A DNA stretch of 40,797 nucleotides. Origin: Thermoproteota archaeon. Its GTDB lineage: Archaea > Thermoproteota > Thermoprotei_A > Sulfolobales > Acidilobaceae. Position 1 is the first letter of the stretch. Each line of letters starts with the position of its first letter. A program made the position numbers and the translations under genes. A model generated the notes under the pieces. It saw only the letters and a list, made by a program, of their open reading frames with translations. It made no database searches and was not told the origin of the DNA. Location: NCBI GenBank assembly GCA_030549835.1, contig JAUQQR010000010.1:1-40797 (forward strand), given 5' to 3'. Shown piece after piece: positions 18,601 to 26,533 of the stretch.

Positions 18601-20097
18601 CTACCCTATCCTAGCTAGTTCTCCTAATATACTTCTATACCTACTCTCTGCAGCTCTACGCCATTCTCTTATAAATTGATCTTCTAGTGCTGGATTCTCT
18701 AATATAGCTTTTGTGATCCTCTCTGCATCAGATTCGGTAAATTCAACTATGTTACCTGTGACTGGGTCTCTATACTGTAAAGGTTGCCCAAGCCTCCTAC
18801 TATACTCTAAAAGCTTTGCATCTGTTATTTTTCCGGCAAAGTATAAGCTTAATAGTTTCCTCCAAACCTCTTTTAATAAGCCGTCTAAGTCTACTAGTGT
18901 AGCTTTAAAGTATATCTGCATAGCTCTCTCTATTCTTATAGCTCTCTCATCGTTGAACTCTAATCCTTTAACATTGACAATATTATCAAATACTTTCTTA
19001 AGATCAGCTCTCTCCCTCCCTTCTGGGAGCTCAAATGCTTTAGGATTCGATGGTAACCTATTTATCTCTTTTCTAAACCATATCTTCTGGCCTTCTGTTA
19101 AAACCCATGCTATGAAAGCTTTAGAAGCCTCAGGGTTCCTACTTGTTACTAGTAGTGCTATAGGATCCCCATTTATTATTGTCTCACCCTCGGGTATAAT
19201 GTATTCTGTAGCTGGATTAGCTTGCATAGCTGTATAGCCGAAGAAATCTATTGTTATAGCTACAGCTACTCTACCTGCAATAGCATTATCTCTAGCCTCT
19301 GTACTCCCACCTTCTATTAGAGAGTTAGCAGCCATAAGTGTTAAGTTAACCCAGCCTAGCTCCCAGCCATAGGCCTGGAGTATTATCTCATACATTCTAG
19401 TATGGCTCGTGGATCTTGTAGGGTCAGCTATAGATACCATTGGCTTAAGCTCTAATACTAGAGGTTTACCAAGCTCAGGTGATCCTAGATCACTCCACTT
19501 TCTAGGAACTGGTAGTTTATACTTACTTATAACATCATAGTTGACTGTAAAGCCAAAGCTAGCTATACTAGCAGCAACCCAGTATACTCTACCATCACCA
19601 TCAATCCTCTTCATAGGAGATCCAGCTAGACTATCTGGTATTTGAGCTAAAGCTTCACTAACTAATTTCCCCTCTAGAGGTGCTAGTAGATTATTAATGT
19701 ATAAGGTATCGAATAATGTTGGCCCCCCACCCCAAGCTACATCAAAATCTCCTCTCCTCTTTATAGCAGATATCTACGCTATAGGGTCTACAGAGTAGAA
19801 CTCAATATCTACTATATTAAACCTCTTAGCTATATCAGATTTAAGGAACTCTTCTCTAGCAGCAACCTGGATTTCGCCAGGATGCCTTGTTATGACTTTA
19901 AGTTTAATTGGTTGAGCTGGGACTGTAGTCTCTTGAGTCTCAGTTCTCATAGTCTCATATGTAGTTATAGTTGGTGTTGTTATAGTCACAGTCTCTTGGC
20001 CTCTCCTGAGAATAGAGGGGGTCAGGAGTAGAGCTAGTACTATTACTATTAATACTACTAAGCCGGCAATTAATCTTAATCTTGTAGATCCCTGCAC
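18601..20097 (-). pseudogene. ABC substrate-binding protein interrupted by one in-frame TAG (system 1)
   Basis: This is a single reading frame of 498 sense codons broken once, by TAG at 19774-19776. It starts at GTG 20097, six bases after GGTGAT. The N-terminal part has a membrane anchor (LIAGLVVLIVIVLALLL), a Thr-rich linker and the start of the binding domain (IKLKVITRHPG). After the TAG the same frame continues with ISAIKRRGDFDVAWGGGPT, the classic archaeal iron/thiamine-type binding domain, to its own TAG stop at 18601. Aligned with the second binding protein, the TAG falls exactly where that protein has Trp (EFRKEDVSKW against EFYSVDPIA-stop), so one TGG-to-TAG change explains it. It could be a recent nonsense mutation, a readthrough gene or a sequencing error. 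The downstream permease and ATPase are intact. Confidence 0.85.
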
Positions 20098-20124
20098 TCA
20101 TAATCACCATTAAAACTAGGATTA

Positions 20125-20134
20125 GTTAAAGTTT
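20125..20134 (-). promoter_or_regulatory. TATA-like box of binding-protein operon 1
   Basis: The minus strand reads AAACTTTAAC. Initiation near 20105 would leave a short leader with GGTGAT before the GTG at 20097. Together with the box at 20233-20240 it makes this 162-base gap a divergent promoter region. Confidence 0.35.
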
Positions 20135-20232
20135 AATTCTTTAACTATATAGCCCATGATAGTATATATTGAATAGCATGCGTCAATATAGACTATATAG
20201 CTTAATAGTAGTAAGGGTTAAGAATCTTATAG

Positions 20233-20240
20233 CTTAAATA
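20233..20240 (+). promoter_or_regulatory. TATA box of the secreted protein gene
   Basis: CTTAAATA lies about 25 bases before GTG codons at 20260 and 20263, so the mRNA would be leaderless. Confidence 0.45.
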
Positions 20241-20259
20241 TGCTTATTGAGTGTGACCC

Positions 20260-21426
20260 GTGGTGAAAGCTAGAGGTAAGATAATTGCTCTAGCTCTAGC
20301 TTTAACTATGCTCTTAGCATTTGCACCAATACCCTCAGAGAGTGGTAAAGTAGTTATTGCATTCGATATAAGCCATAGACAGTCTCCTGAAGGTTTAGAG
20401 CTATTAGCAAATATGACTAAGGACTACTATAGGGTTCTAATAGCGTATGATCAATCAGATCTCGAAAGAGTGCCTGAGGCTACTCTAAAATTATTTAATG
20501 AGGTTAGAATGGGTGGATTCACTAGGGAGAATCTTGTAGATGTAGATATCCTACTTATAGGGCAGCCTGAGGCCCTCCCGAGACCTGGTGAAGTTGATGT
20601 ATTGAAGGAATGGTTCTCTAAGCCTAATAAGGCCCTATGGATAGCTGCTGATAGCGATTTCCCAGCTCAGGGTAGTGAGAGGGCTCAACAATTTATGAAT
20701 ATAGTCTTAGAAGCTTTAGGTAGTAGTATTAGGATTGACTATATCAGCGTTGAAGAGTACACTGAAAATATTGGAGGTGCACCGTATAGAGTTGTAGGAG
20801 TAGTAGATCCAAGCCCTGAAATAAGATTCCTAGCTGAAGGATTAACACATCATAGAGTGTTATTCCACGGACCAGGAGGACTATACGTCTTAGTTGAAGG
20901 TAAGCCTATAAACCCTGTTAAGCAGCTAGACTTAAAGCCAAAGAATGTATATACAGTTGTTAGGACAACGGAGAACTCTAAAGTAGTAGATAATAGTCCT
21001 GAAGAGAGGGGAGGACTCCCACCAGTATTCTACGATCCACTAAATGATGCTGTCAATAAGGGTCCATTCCCATTAATGCTAGTGGAAACTTTTCCAAATA
21101 ATAGAGTTATCATAGCATCAAGTGAGACAATGTATGGCGGATACCGGCATATGATAGTAGAAGAGTACCGCAATAGACCCCTAGACGGGCCAGTATTCGT
21201 AGGTAACATATTAAAATTCCTAGTATCCGTAGTATCAAAGCCACTAGTAGTTACTGAGACTAAGACAGTAACACAAACACAAATCCTAACAGAAACCAAG
21301 CCAATCACAATAACCCAAGTTCAAACAGAAACAGTACAAGTAGGAGTAAGTACACCGATAGCAGCAGCTATAGCAATCATAGCATTAATTATTGGCGTAG
21401 CGGCAGCATTCCTACTAAGAAGATAA
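20260..21426 (+). CDS. Secreted, C-terminally anchored protein with glutamine-amidotransferase-like fold
   Basis: A signal peptide (about residues 1-28) is followed by a domain of about 280 residues beginning KVVIAFDISHRQSPEG and containing VDILLIGQPEALPRPGEVD and WIAADSD. This pattern resembles class I glutamine-amidotransferase-like or DUF4350-type folds that bind rather than hydrolyse. A Thr/Gln-rich linker with TETKTVTQTQ repeats and a C-terminal helix ending FLLRR tether it outside. I cannot assign a reaction. It is transcribed away from binding-protein operon 1 out of a shared gap, and a second, related transporter lies on its other side. A role in ligand capture at the surface is possible. 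Translation starts at GTG 20260 or the adjacent GTG 20263. Confidence 0.72.
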   Translation: MVKARGKIIALALALTMLLAFAPIPSESGKVVIAFDISHRQSPEGLELLANMTKDYYRVLIAYDQSDLERVPEATLKLFNEVRMGGFTRENLVDVDILLIGQPEALPRPGEVDVLKEWFSKPNKALWIAADSDFPAQGSERAQQFMNIVLEALGSSIRIDYISVEEYTENIGGAPYRVVGVVDPSPEIRFLAEGLTHHRVLFHGPGGLYVLVEGKPINPVKQLDLKPKNVYTVVRTTENSKVVDNSPEERGGLPPVFYDPLNDAVNKGPFPLMLVETFPNNRVIIASSETMYGGYRHMIVEEYRNRPLDGPVFVGNILKFLVSVVSKPLVVTETKTVTQTQILTETKPITITQVQTETVQVGVSTPIAAAIAIIALIIGVAAAFLLRR

Positions 21427-21459
21427 ACATACCTCATAAGCTCAATATAACTCATAAAC

Positions 21460-21466
21460 TTTTTTT
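21460..21466 (+). terminator. T-run after the secreted protein gene
   Basis: Seven T residues followed by a pyrimidine-rich stretch lie 34 bases after the stop, a typical archaeal terminator. The rest of the gap to 21626 holds a TATA-like TTTTATATAG near 21530 but no gene I can support. Confidence 0.5.
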
Positions 21467-21626
21467 CCTTCTCCCCATCTACTCTCTTCAGAACTTAAAC
21501 ATAAGTTAATTCATATATTCAAGCTAGGTTTTATATAGTTTAAAGTGATATCTACTCCTACGCTATAGTAATTCAATATGTGGTATAATCTAGGTTATTA
21601 TTTGAGGCTAGTAGTGTATGAGAGTA

Positions 21627-23405
21627 TTAGACTCTACCTAATATAACCCCTATTACTCCAAATGCTCTTAGCCCAGAGATTATAGCTATGCTTATTGTGG
21701 TTATGATAACTGTTAATATTACTGATAAGGCTAGGGTTATTATGAGTAGTGAGCTCATTACGTGTAGTGATCCTGGGTTATAGGTTAAGCTATTGACTAT
21801 TACTGGTACTAGAGGTGCTGGGTGTGAAGCTGATACTCCGTAGCCTCCAGCTAGTACTACTGATACGCTAAATTCTGTAGCTATATGCATTGAGATTATT
21901 ATTGAGGCTACTAGGGCAGATCTTAGTGTCATAGGCGCTATTATAGTCCTAAGAATGTGGTGAATTCTAGCACCCATATTCTCAGCTTGCTCTTCTAAAC
22001 TCATAGGTATACCTCTAATAGATGCTACTAGAGGCCTAGTAGAGTATGTAATCCTCCTAGCAGTATAGGCTAAGACTAGGTATATTGCAGGGTTGAAGAA
22101 AGGATCTAGTAGGTGTATGCCATTAAATAGGCTATGATATAATGAGAAGTAGCCTATACCAACAGCTATCCCAGGGATAACTATGGGGATTATTGTTACT
22201 ATATCAGCTACCGGGGATAATAGAGATTTAACTCTAAAACTAGAGTAGACAGACATATAGGATAATGTTAGAGCCATAATACTAGCTAATATAGTATATA
22301 TAATAGTGTTCAGGGCTGCCCTAAAATAATAACTATTACTTAAAGCTATGAGATAATTACTCAGAGTTAGACTGCTAGGATACTCTCTACCAAACCAACC
22401 GCTAGTTATTGAGTATAAGATAACAATTATTGTAGGCATAGCTGAGAATATAGTTATGAATAATGTTACAGTCGCTAATGGAAACTTAATATGAGATGGA
22501 AGCTCTAAGTATAGCCTCCTAGGAGTTAATACTGGGTAGTAGCTTAACCTAATACTCCTCCACGATACTAGGAATAATACTATGGCTATTAATGCTAATA
22601 GAGTAGTATAGACTATAGCTCTAAGACTAATAGTATAGCCATACTCTGAGATAAAGTCATAGTATGCAATATAAGACATAACATTCCTAGCAGAATTATA
22701 CCTACTAAAAGCTAGAGGCCCGGCTAAATCCTCAGCTGATAATATAAATACTAGAGAAGCTACGGCAATAACTGATGGTTTAGATAGAGGTATTATAATC
22801 TTACTCAGGATATTAACACTTCTACCTCCAAGATTATATGCAGACTCTATATAGCTCCTATCTATAGACTCAATGTAGATAATCATTACTAAGTGTGCTA
22901 TCGGAAAGAAACTTAGAACTTGGTATAGGTAAACTCCTATTATACCCTCAAAAGATAACCTAAAGCCAAAGATTAGATCAATAACCTTATTTATTAAACC
23001 AAAGTCTCTATGGAATAAGTGTATTATAGCATAAGCTGATAAGAGTGGTGTTGGTATTGATGCAATAGCTGGGATTACGTAGCCTATTAGAGTCCTAGTA
23101 TACCCTTTAAGGCTTAAGCTAGTTATAGCAGTTACTAAGCTCAGAGATGTTACCGTAACTGATACTAGCATAGCTAGTATAAGTGTATTAGCTATAGGTC
23201 CGAAGTCATAGCCTGTGAAAGCTATTATTCTATAATCTACTAGATAATATAGCCTATAGATCTCCCCATCTGGGGGAATCTTAATATAGATATAGTTTAA
23301 GCTAGAACCTATATCTCTCAGAGTAATAGCGGCAATATAGGATACTGGAGCGAGTAGGAATATTACTATGTATGCTATTGGTATAATAGCTAGTAGTTTC
23401 AGCAA
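21627..23405 (-). CDS. Fused-dimer ABC permease, FbpB/ThiP-like (system 2)
   Basis: This is a paralogue of the permease at 16787-18595, with the same two-domain plan and about twelve helices. Its coupling loops are ESAYNLGGRSVNILSKIII and LEEQAENMGARIHHILRTI, and the first external loop has IPPDGEIYRLYYLVDYR. At 592 residues it is intact. The only standard start is TTG at 23405, with AAGGAG almost touching it, an unusually tight spacing that may rely on coupling to the binding-protein gene four bases upstream. No ATPase follows, and the gene ends in a convergent gap. It probably borrows the ATPase of system 1 or one encoded elsewhere. Confidence 0.86.
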   Translation of the reverse strand: MLKLLAIIPIAYIVIFLLAPVSYIAAITLRDIGSSLNYIYIKIPPDGEIYRLYYLVDYRIIAFTGYDFGPIANTLILAMLVSVTVTSLSLVTAITSLSLKGYTRTLIGYVIPAIASIPTPLLSAYAIIHLFHRDFGLINKVIDLIFGFRLSFEGIIGVYLYQVLSFFPIAHLVMIIYIESIDRSYIESAYNLGGRSVNILSKIIIPLSKPSVIAVASLVFILSAEDLAGPLAFSRYNSARNVMSYIAYYDFISEYGYTISLRAIVYTTLLALIAIVLFLVSWRSIRLSYYPVLTPRRLYLELPSHIKFPLATVTLFITIFSAMPTIIVILYSITSGWFGREYPSSLTLSNYLIALSNSYYFRAALNTIIYTILASIMALTLSYMSVYSSFRVKSLLSPVADIVTIIPIVIPGIAVGIGYFSLYHSLFNGIHLLDPFFNPAIYLVLAYTARRITYSTRPLVASIRGIPMSLEEQAENMGARIHHILRTIIAPMTLRSALVASIIISMHIATEFSVSVVLAGGYGVSASHPAPLVPVIVNSLTYNPGSLHVMSSLLIITLALSVILTVIITTISIAIISGLRAFGVIGVILGRV

Positions 23406-23409
23406 CTCC

Positions 23410-24759
23410 TTAACCTATCCTTTCAAGCTCTCTAAGTATACTATTATACCTCTCTATTGCAGCTCTCTTAATAGAATCCATGAATTTATCTCTAAACAGT
23501 GTATCTTCAGCAATACTCTTATTAATTTCTATAGCATACTCCCTAGTAAAGTCTCTAGTCTCCACTATTATTCTTAGTGTTAAAGGTTTTCCTAGCTCTC
23601 CCTGTATTCTTAGTAAGTCATCTCTACTAAGTAACCCCCTACTATATAGCTCTAGAGCTTTAACCCATACTTTCTTAAGGAGCGTATTAGTATCTGGGTC
23701 TGCTATTGCAGCCTCAAAGTAGTATATAACTGATCTCTCCCATCTAGAAGCTTCTTCAGGATCATAATTGAATATATTCGATGAAACATCTTCATAAATC
23801 CTACCTAGAAGTGTATCCTCTGGCTTAATGTATGGTAGGTAGTAGAATAATTCTGCTAGAGCTCTCTGACCTTCAGGGCTTAATAGCCATTTTATGAATG
23901 CTAATGCAGCCTCCTTATTCCTAGTATCTTTAGCTAGAGCAACAGGGCTTATATCAGGTAATACCCCATTCTTAGCAGCTATAAACTTAGCATTCCCACC
24001 ACTCTCAATCTCAGCTCTAATACCATAAACTAGGACTGTAGGTGCTAGTCCTGTGATACCTAAGGCTACATCATCTCTAGCTTTTTCAGAGCTCTCTACA
24101 ATGTAAGAATTGGCTCCCATCATAGTTAATATAACCCAGCCTAGCTCCCATCCATACTTCTGTAGTATTAACTGTAATGTTCTAGCAGCTGTAGTACTCT
24201 TACTAGGCTTAGGGAATGATATTAGTGCTTCCCCACTTAGTAGGGGTTTAGAGAATTCAGGCTTAGCAAGGTCATCCCAAGACTCTGGTACCTGTAACCC
24301 ATACTTATCCAGGAACTTAGAGTTAACTGTATAACTAAATACAGTCCTAGATACTGCTATAAAACATACCCTACCATCAGGACCTCTATGAATGTATGCT
24401 CCAATACTCTCAGCAACTCTCAAAACCTCAGCATCATCAATTGGAGCTAAGAGACCTCTCTCACATAAATCCTTATATACAGCATAGCCACCAATAAAAA
24501 TTAAATCACCTAATCCACCAGTAGAATACAACGGCCACTTAGATACATCCTCCTTCCTAAACTCAACATCAACAATACCATAATCTCTAGCAATACTACT
24601 AGCTAGGAACCTCCTCTTAAGAGCATCACCCTCCTCAGGAGCAAGCCTAGTAACAATAAGAAGTTTAACCCCAGGCCTCTATAAGAATAAGTAAGCTAAG
24701 AAAAGCCCCAAAACCAATACTACAACTAAACCAGCCAAAAGAAGCCTCCAAGATACCAT
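23410..24759 (-). pseudogene. ABC substrate-binding protein interrupted by one in-frame TAG (system 2)
   Basis: One frame runs from ATG 24759, preceded by GGGTGG, to TAA at 23410. It is broken only by TAG at 24679-24681. Codons 1-26 encode a signal or anchor helix (SWRLLLAGLVVVLVLGLFLA). Right after the TAG the mature domain begins RPGVKLLIVTRLAPEEG, parallel to IKLKVITRHPG of system 1, and continues through VDVEFRKEDVSKWPLYSTGG to the end without a break. The first standard start after the TAG is TTG 24531, which would lose the export signal and about 50 residues of the domain. So the gene is either dead or read through. The body of more than 400 codons shows no other lesion, which argues for recent loss or continuing expression. 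Confidence 0.83.
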
Positions 24760-24794
24760 AAAACCACCCATATCTAAATCAAGACTAGAACCCC

Positions 24795-24803
24795 TTAAAT
24801 ATT
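24795..24803 (-). promoter_or_regulatory. TATA box of binding-protein operon 2
   Basis: The minus strand reads AATATTTAA, about 36-44 bases before the ATG at 24759. It supports transcription of the part upstream of the TAG. The rest of the gap to 25044 (about 285 bases in all) shows only the CBS gene promoter. Confidence 0.4.
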
Positions 24804-25000
24804 ATAATAACAAGGTTATAAAACAGAACTTAATAGGAAATATACATATAGTTAGTATAAACATCAATAGCCAAAACTCTGGAAAAAGTTCCACCTAACG
24901 AGTAGGTTATATTTAAAGCCATCTTAACATCAATGTAGTAAGTCGATACGATTACAAGCTCTTCAGATTCTAGTGTATAGGGAATGTCGAGAGAGAAGAG

Positions 25001-25009
25001 GATATTTAA
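25001..25009 (+). promoter_or_regulatory. TATA box of the CBS-domain gene
   Basis: GATATTTAA lies about 40 bases before the TTG start at 25045. Initiation near 25030 leaves a leader of about fifteen bases. Confidence 0.4.
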
Positions 25010-25044
25010 GGGTTAGGTGTAGGGTTTGATTATGGGTCAAGGGT

Positions 25045-25503
25045 TTGGATGAGGATATTGTTAGAGATGTGCTTGTTAGGGATGTTATGAGTACTCCTGT
25101 TATTTATATTCATCCCTTTCATACTGTTAGAGAAGCTGCTGCTATTATGGTTGAGAAGAATGTTGGTAGTCTTGTTGTTGTTGATGATGCAGGTAGGCTT
25201 ATAGGTATTGTTACTAGGACTGATATTCTTAGGCATGTTGTGGCTAAGGGTTTGAATCCTGATAAGGTTACTATTAGTGAGGTGATGACTAGGAATCCTA
25301 TATATGTGCTCTCTGATACTCCATTAGAGGAGGCTGCTAGGCTTATGGGTAGTAAGGGTATTGGTCATCTACCCGTCTTAGACTCTAAGACTTTTAAGCC
25401 TATTGGTATGATATCTAAGAGAGATATTTTAAAAATAGCTCCCCACTATATAGTACTAGTTTACACTCTTAGGAGAGAAAGTGAGTTAACACCCAGCTTA
25501 TAA
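25045..25503 (+). CDS. Two-CBS-domain protein
   Basis: This small cytoplasmic protein consists of a tandem pair of CBS modules: VRDVMSTPVIYIHPFHTVREAA with LVVVDDAGRLIGIVTRTDIL, and ISEVMTRNPIYVLSDTPLEEAA with LPVLDSKTFKPIGMISKRDIL. Such stand-alone pairs bind adenine nucleotides, S-adenosylmethionine or similar ligands and usually act as regulators. TTG at 25045 follows a TATA box at suitable distance. It sits where archaeal genomes often carry nusG or the start of the uL11 gene, 34 bases before the uL11 remnant, but has its own complete signals and is not fused to it. Confidence 0.85.
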   Translation: MDEDIVRDVLVRDVMSTPVIYIHPFHTVREAAAIMVEKNVGSLVVVDDAGRLIGIVTRTDILRHVVAKGLNPDKVTISEVMTRNPIYVLSDTPLEEAARLMGSKGIGHLPVLDSKTFKPIGMISKRDILKIAPHYIVLVYTLRRESELTPSL

Positions 25504-25504
25504 G

Positions 25505-25512
25505 CTTTAAAG
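25505..25512 (+). promoter_or_regulatory. TATA box of the shortened uL11 gene
   Basis: CTTTAAAG begins two bases after the CBS stop codon and about 26-33 bases before the ATG at 25538. It supports a true gene start inside what would be the middle of a normal uL11 gene. Confidence 0.45.
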
Positions 25513-25537
25513 ATTGGTTAAGCATCTAGGTGGTTAT

Positions 25538-25846
25538 ATGAGAACTAAGCCTACGGTAACAGAGCTGTTATTAAAGGCTGTTGGGGCCTCAGAGCCTAGC
25601 GGAGACCCTGCTCATAAGAGTATTGGAGATTTACCTTTAGAGAAGATAATTGAGATTGTTATCGAGAAGAAGCCAGACTTACTAGCTAAAACTCTTAAAG
25701 GAGCAGTTAAGACTGTACTAGGCTCAGCTAAAAGCATAGGTATAACTGTTAATGGGAAAGATCCTAAGATTGTGAGTAGAGAGTTAGATCAAGGATTATA
25801 TGATGATATACTCTCAAGATATGAGGATGCTTGGATTAAAGCTTAG
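25538..25846 (+). CDS. rpl11: Ribosomal protein uL11, C-terminal domain only
   Basis: The 102 residues correspond to the rRNA-binding C-terminal domain of uL11: [53 protein letters not shown] and the archaeal extension [12 protein letters not shown]. Full archaeal uL11 is about 160-170 residues. The N-terminal domain, with its Pro/Gly-rich PGPPLGP-type motif, is absent. Only 34 bases separate the CBS stop from this start, so it cannot be hidden upstream. GGTGG sits five bases before the ATG and a TATA box lies at the right distance, so the gene seems adapted to this form. A longer TTG start at 25514 adds only eight residues. The missing domain may be encoded elsewhere as a split gene. Confidence 0.86.
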   Translation: MRTKPTVTELLLKAVGASEPSGDPAHKSIGDLPLEKIIEIVIEKKPDLLAKTLKGAVKTVLGSAKSIGITVNGKDPKIVSRELDQGLYDDILSRYEDAWIKA

Positions 25847-25889
25847 ATATTATAAGCCTCCACTCTAAATCCTCTATGGGGTGTAGTTT

Positions 25890-26528
25890 GTGATAGTAAG
25901 TGATAAGGCTATAAGTAATGCTATTATGAAATGCTTAGAGATAGGTAAGCCCAGGAAGTTTAAGCAAACTATAGAGTTGATAATAACATTATCAGGCTTA
26001 GATCTTAAATCTCCAGAAGCCAAGCTTAGGGAAACCTTATATCTACCTAAGGGTTTAGGTAAGAGCCGCAATGTATGTGTTATAGCTGATGGAGATATGC
26101 TATTAGAGGCTAGAAAATTAGGCTTAAATGTTTATAGTAGAGAAGATATTCAAGCTCTCGACAAGAAGAACGCTAAGAAACTAGCTGATAAATGTGACTG
26201 GGTATTAGTTAAAGCTGACTTAATGGGTGTTGTTGGTAAGATTCTAGGACCAGCTCTAGGCCCTAGGGGTAAAGCACCTATACCGATACCCCCCAATATT
26301 AGCCTCTCTAGCGTAGTTAATAGATACTCTAAGTCTATATGGGTTAGGATTAGGAATCAGTTACAGATAGCATGTCCTATTGGAGTTGAGGATATGAGCT
26401 TAGAGGATTTAACTGAGAATGCTAAAGCAGTATTATCACTAGTAGAATCTAAGCTAGGAGCTCAGAAAATTAAAAATATATATGTTAAGAAGACAATGTC
26501 ACCACCAGTATCGATTAGTTTGAGGTAA
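25890..26528 (+). CDS. rpl1: Ribosomal protein uL1
   Basis: This large-subunit protein of the L1 stalk helps release deacylated tRNA. The 212 residues match archaeal uL1, with KPRKFKQTIELIITLSGLDLK near the N-terminus, the conserved LMGVVGKILGPALGPRGKAP in the middle and a C-terminal KKTMSPPVSISL. The GTG start at 25890 has GGGGTG six bases upstream. It follows the uL11 gene by 43 bases and precedes the P0 gene by five, so it is part of that operon. Archaeal uL1 often represses its own mRNA; I see no clear copy of its binding site in the short upstream gap. Confidence 0.93.
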   Translation: MIVSDKAISNAIMKCLEIGKPRKFKQTIELIITLSGLDLKSPEAKLRETLYLPKGLGKSRNVCVIADGDMLLEARKLGLNVYSREDIQALDKKNAKKLADKCDWVLVKADLMGVVGKILGPALGPRGKAPIPIPPNISLSSVVNRYSKSIWVRIRNQLQIACPIGVEDMSLEDLTENAKAVLSLVESKLGAQKIKNIYVKKTMSPPVSISLR

Positions 26529-26533
26529 TTAAT

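Noticed and set aside
18601-24759. Genome-wide reassignment of TAG to an amino acid
   Set aside because: Several genes with conserved C-termini end properly at TAG here (L12 after GLESLFGF, alaS, mobB, dppF). The code is therefore not globally changed; only local readthrough, nonsense mutation or error remain.
25045-25846. CBS protein fused to uL11 as one gene
   Set aside because: The CBS frame stops at 25501-25503 and the uL11 part has its own TATA box, ribosome binding site and ATG in a separate reading unit.
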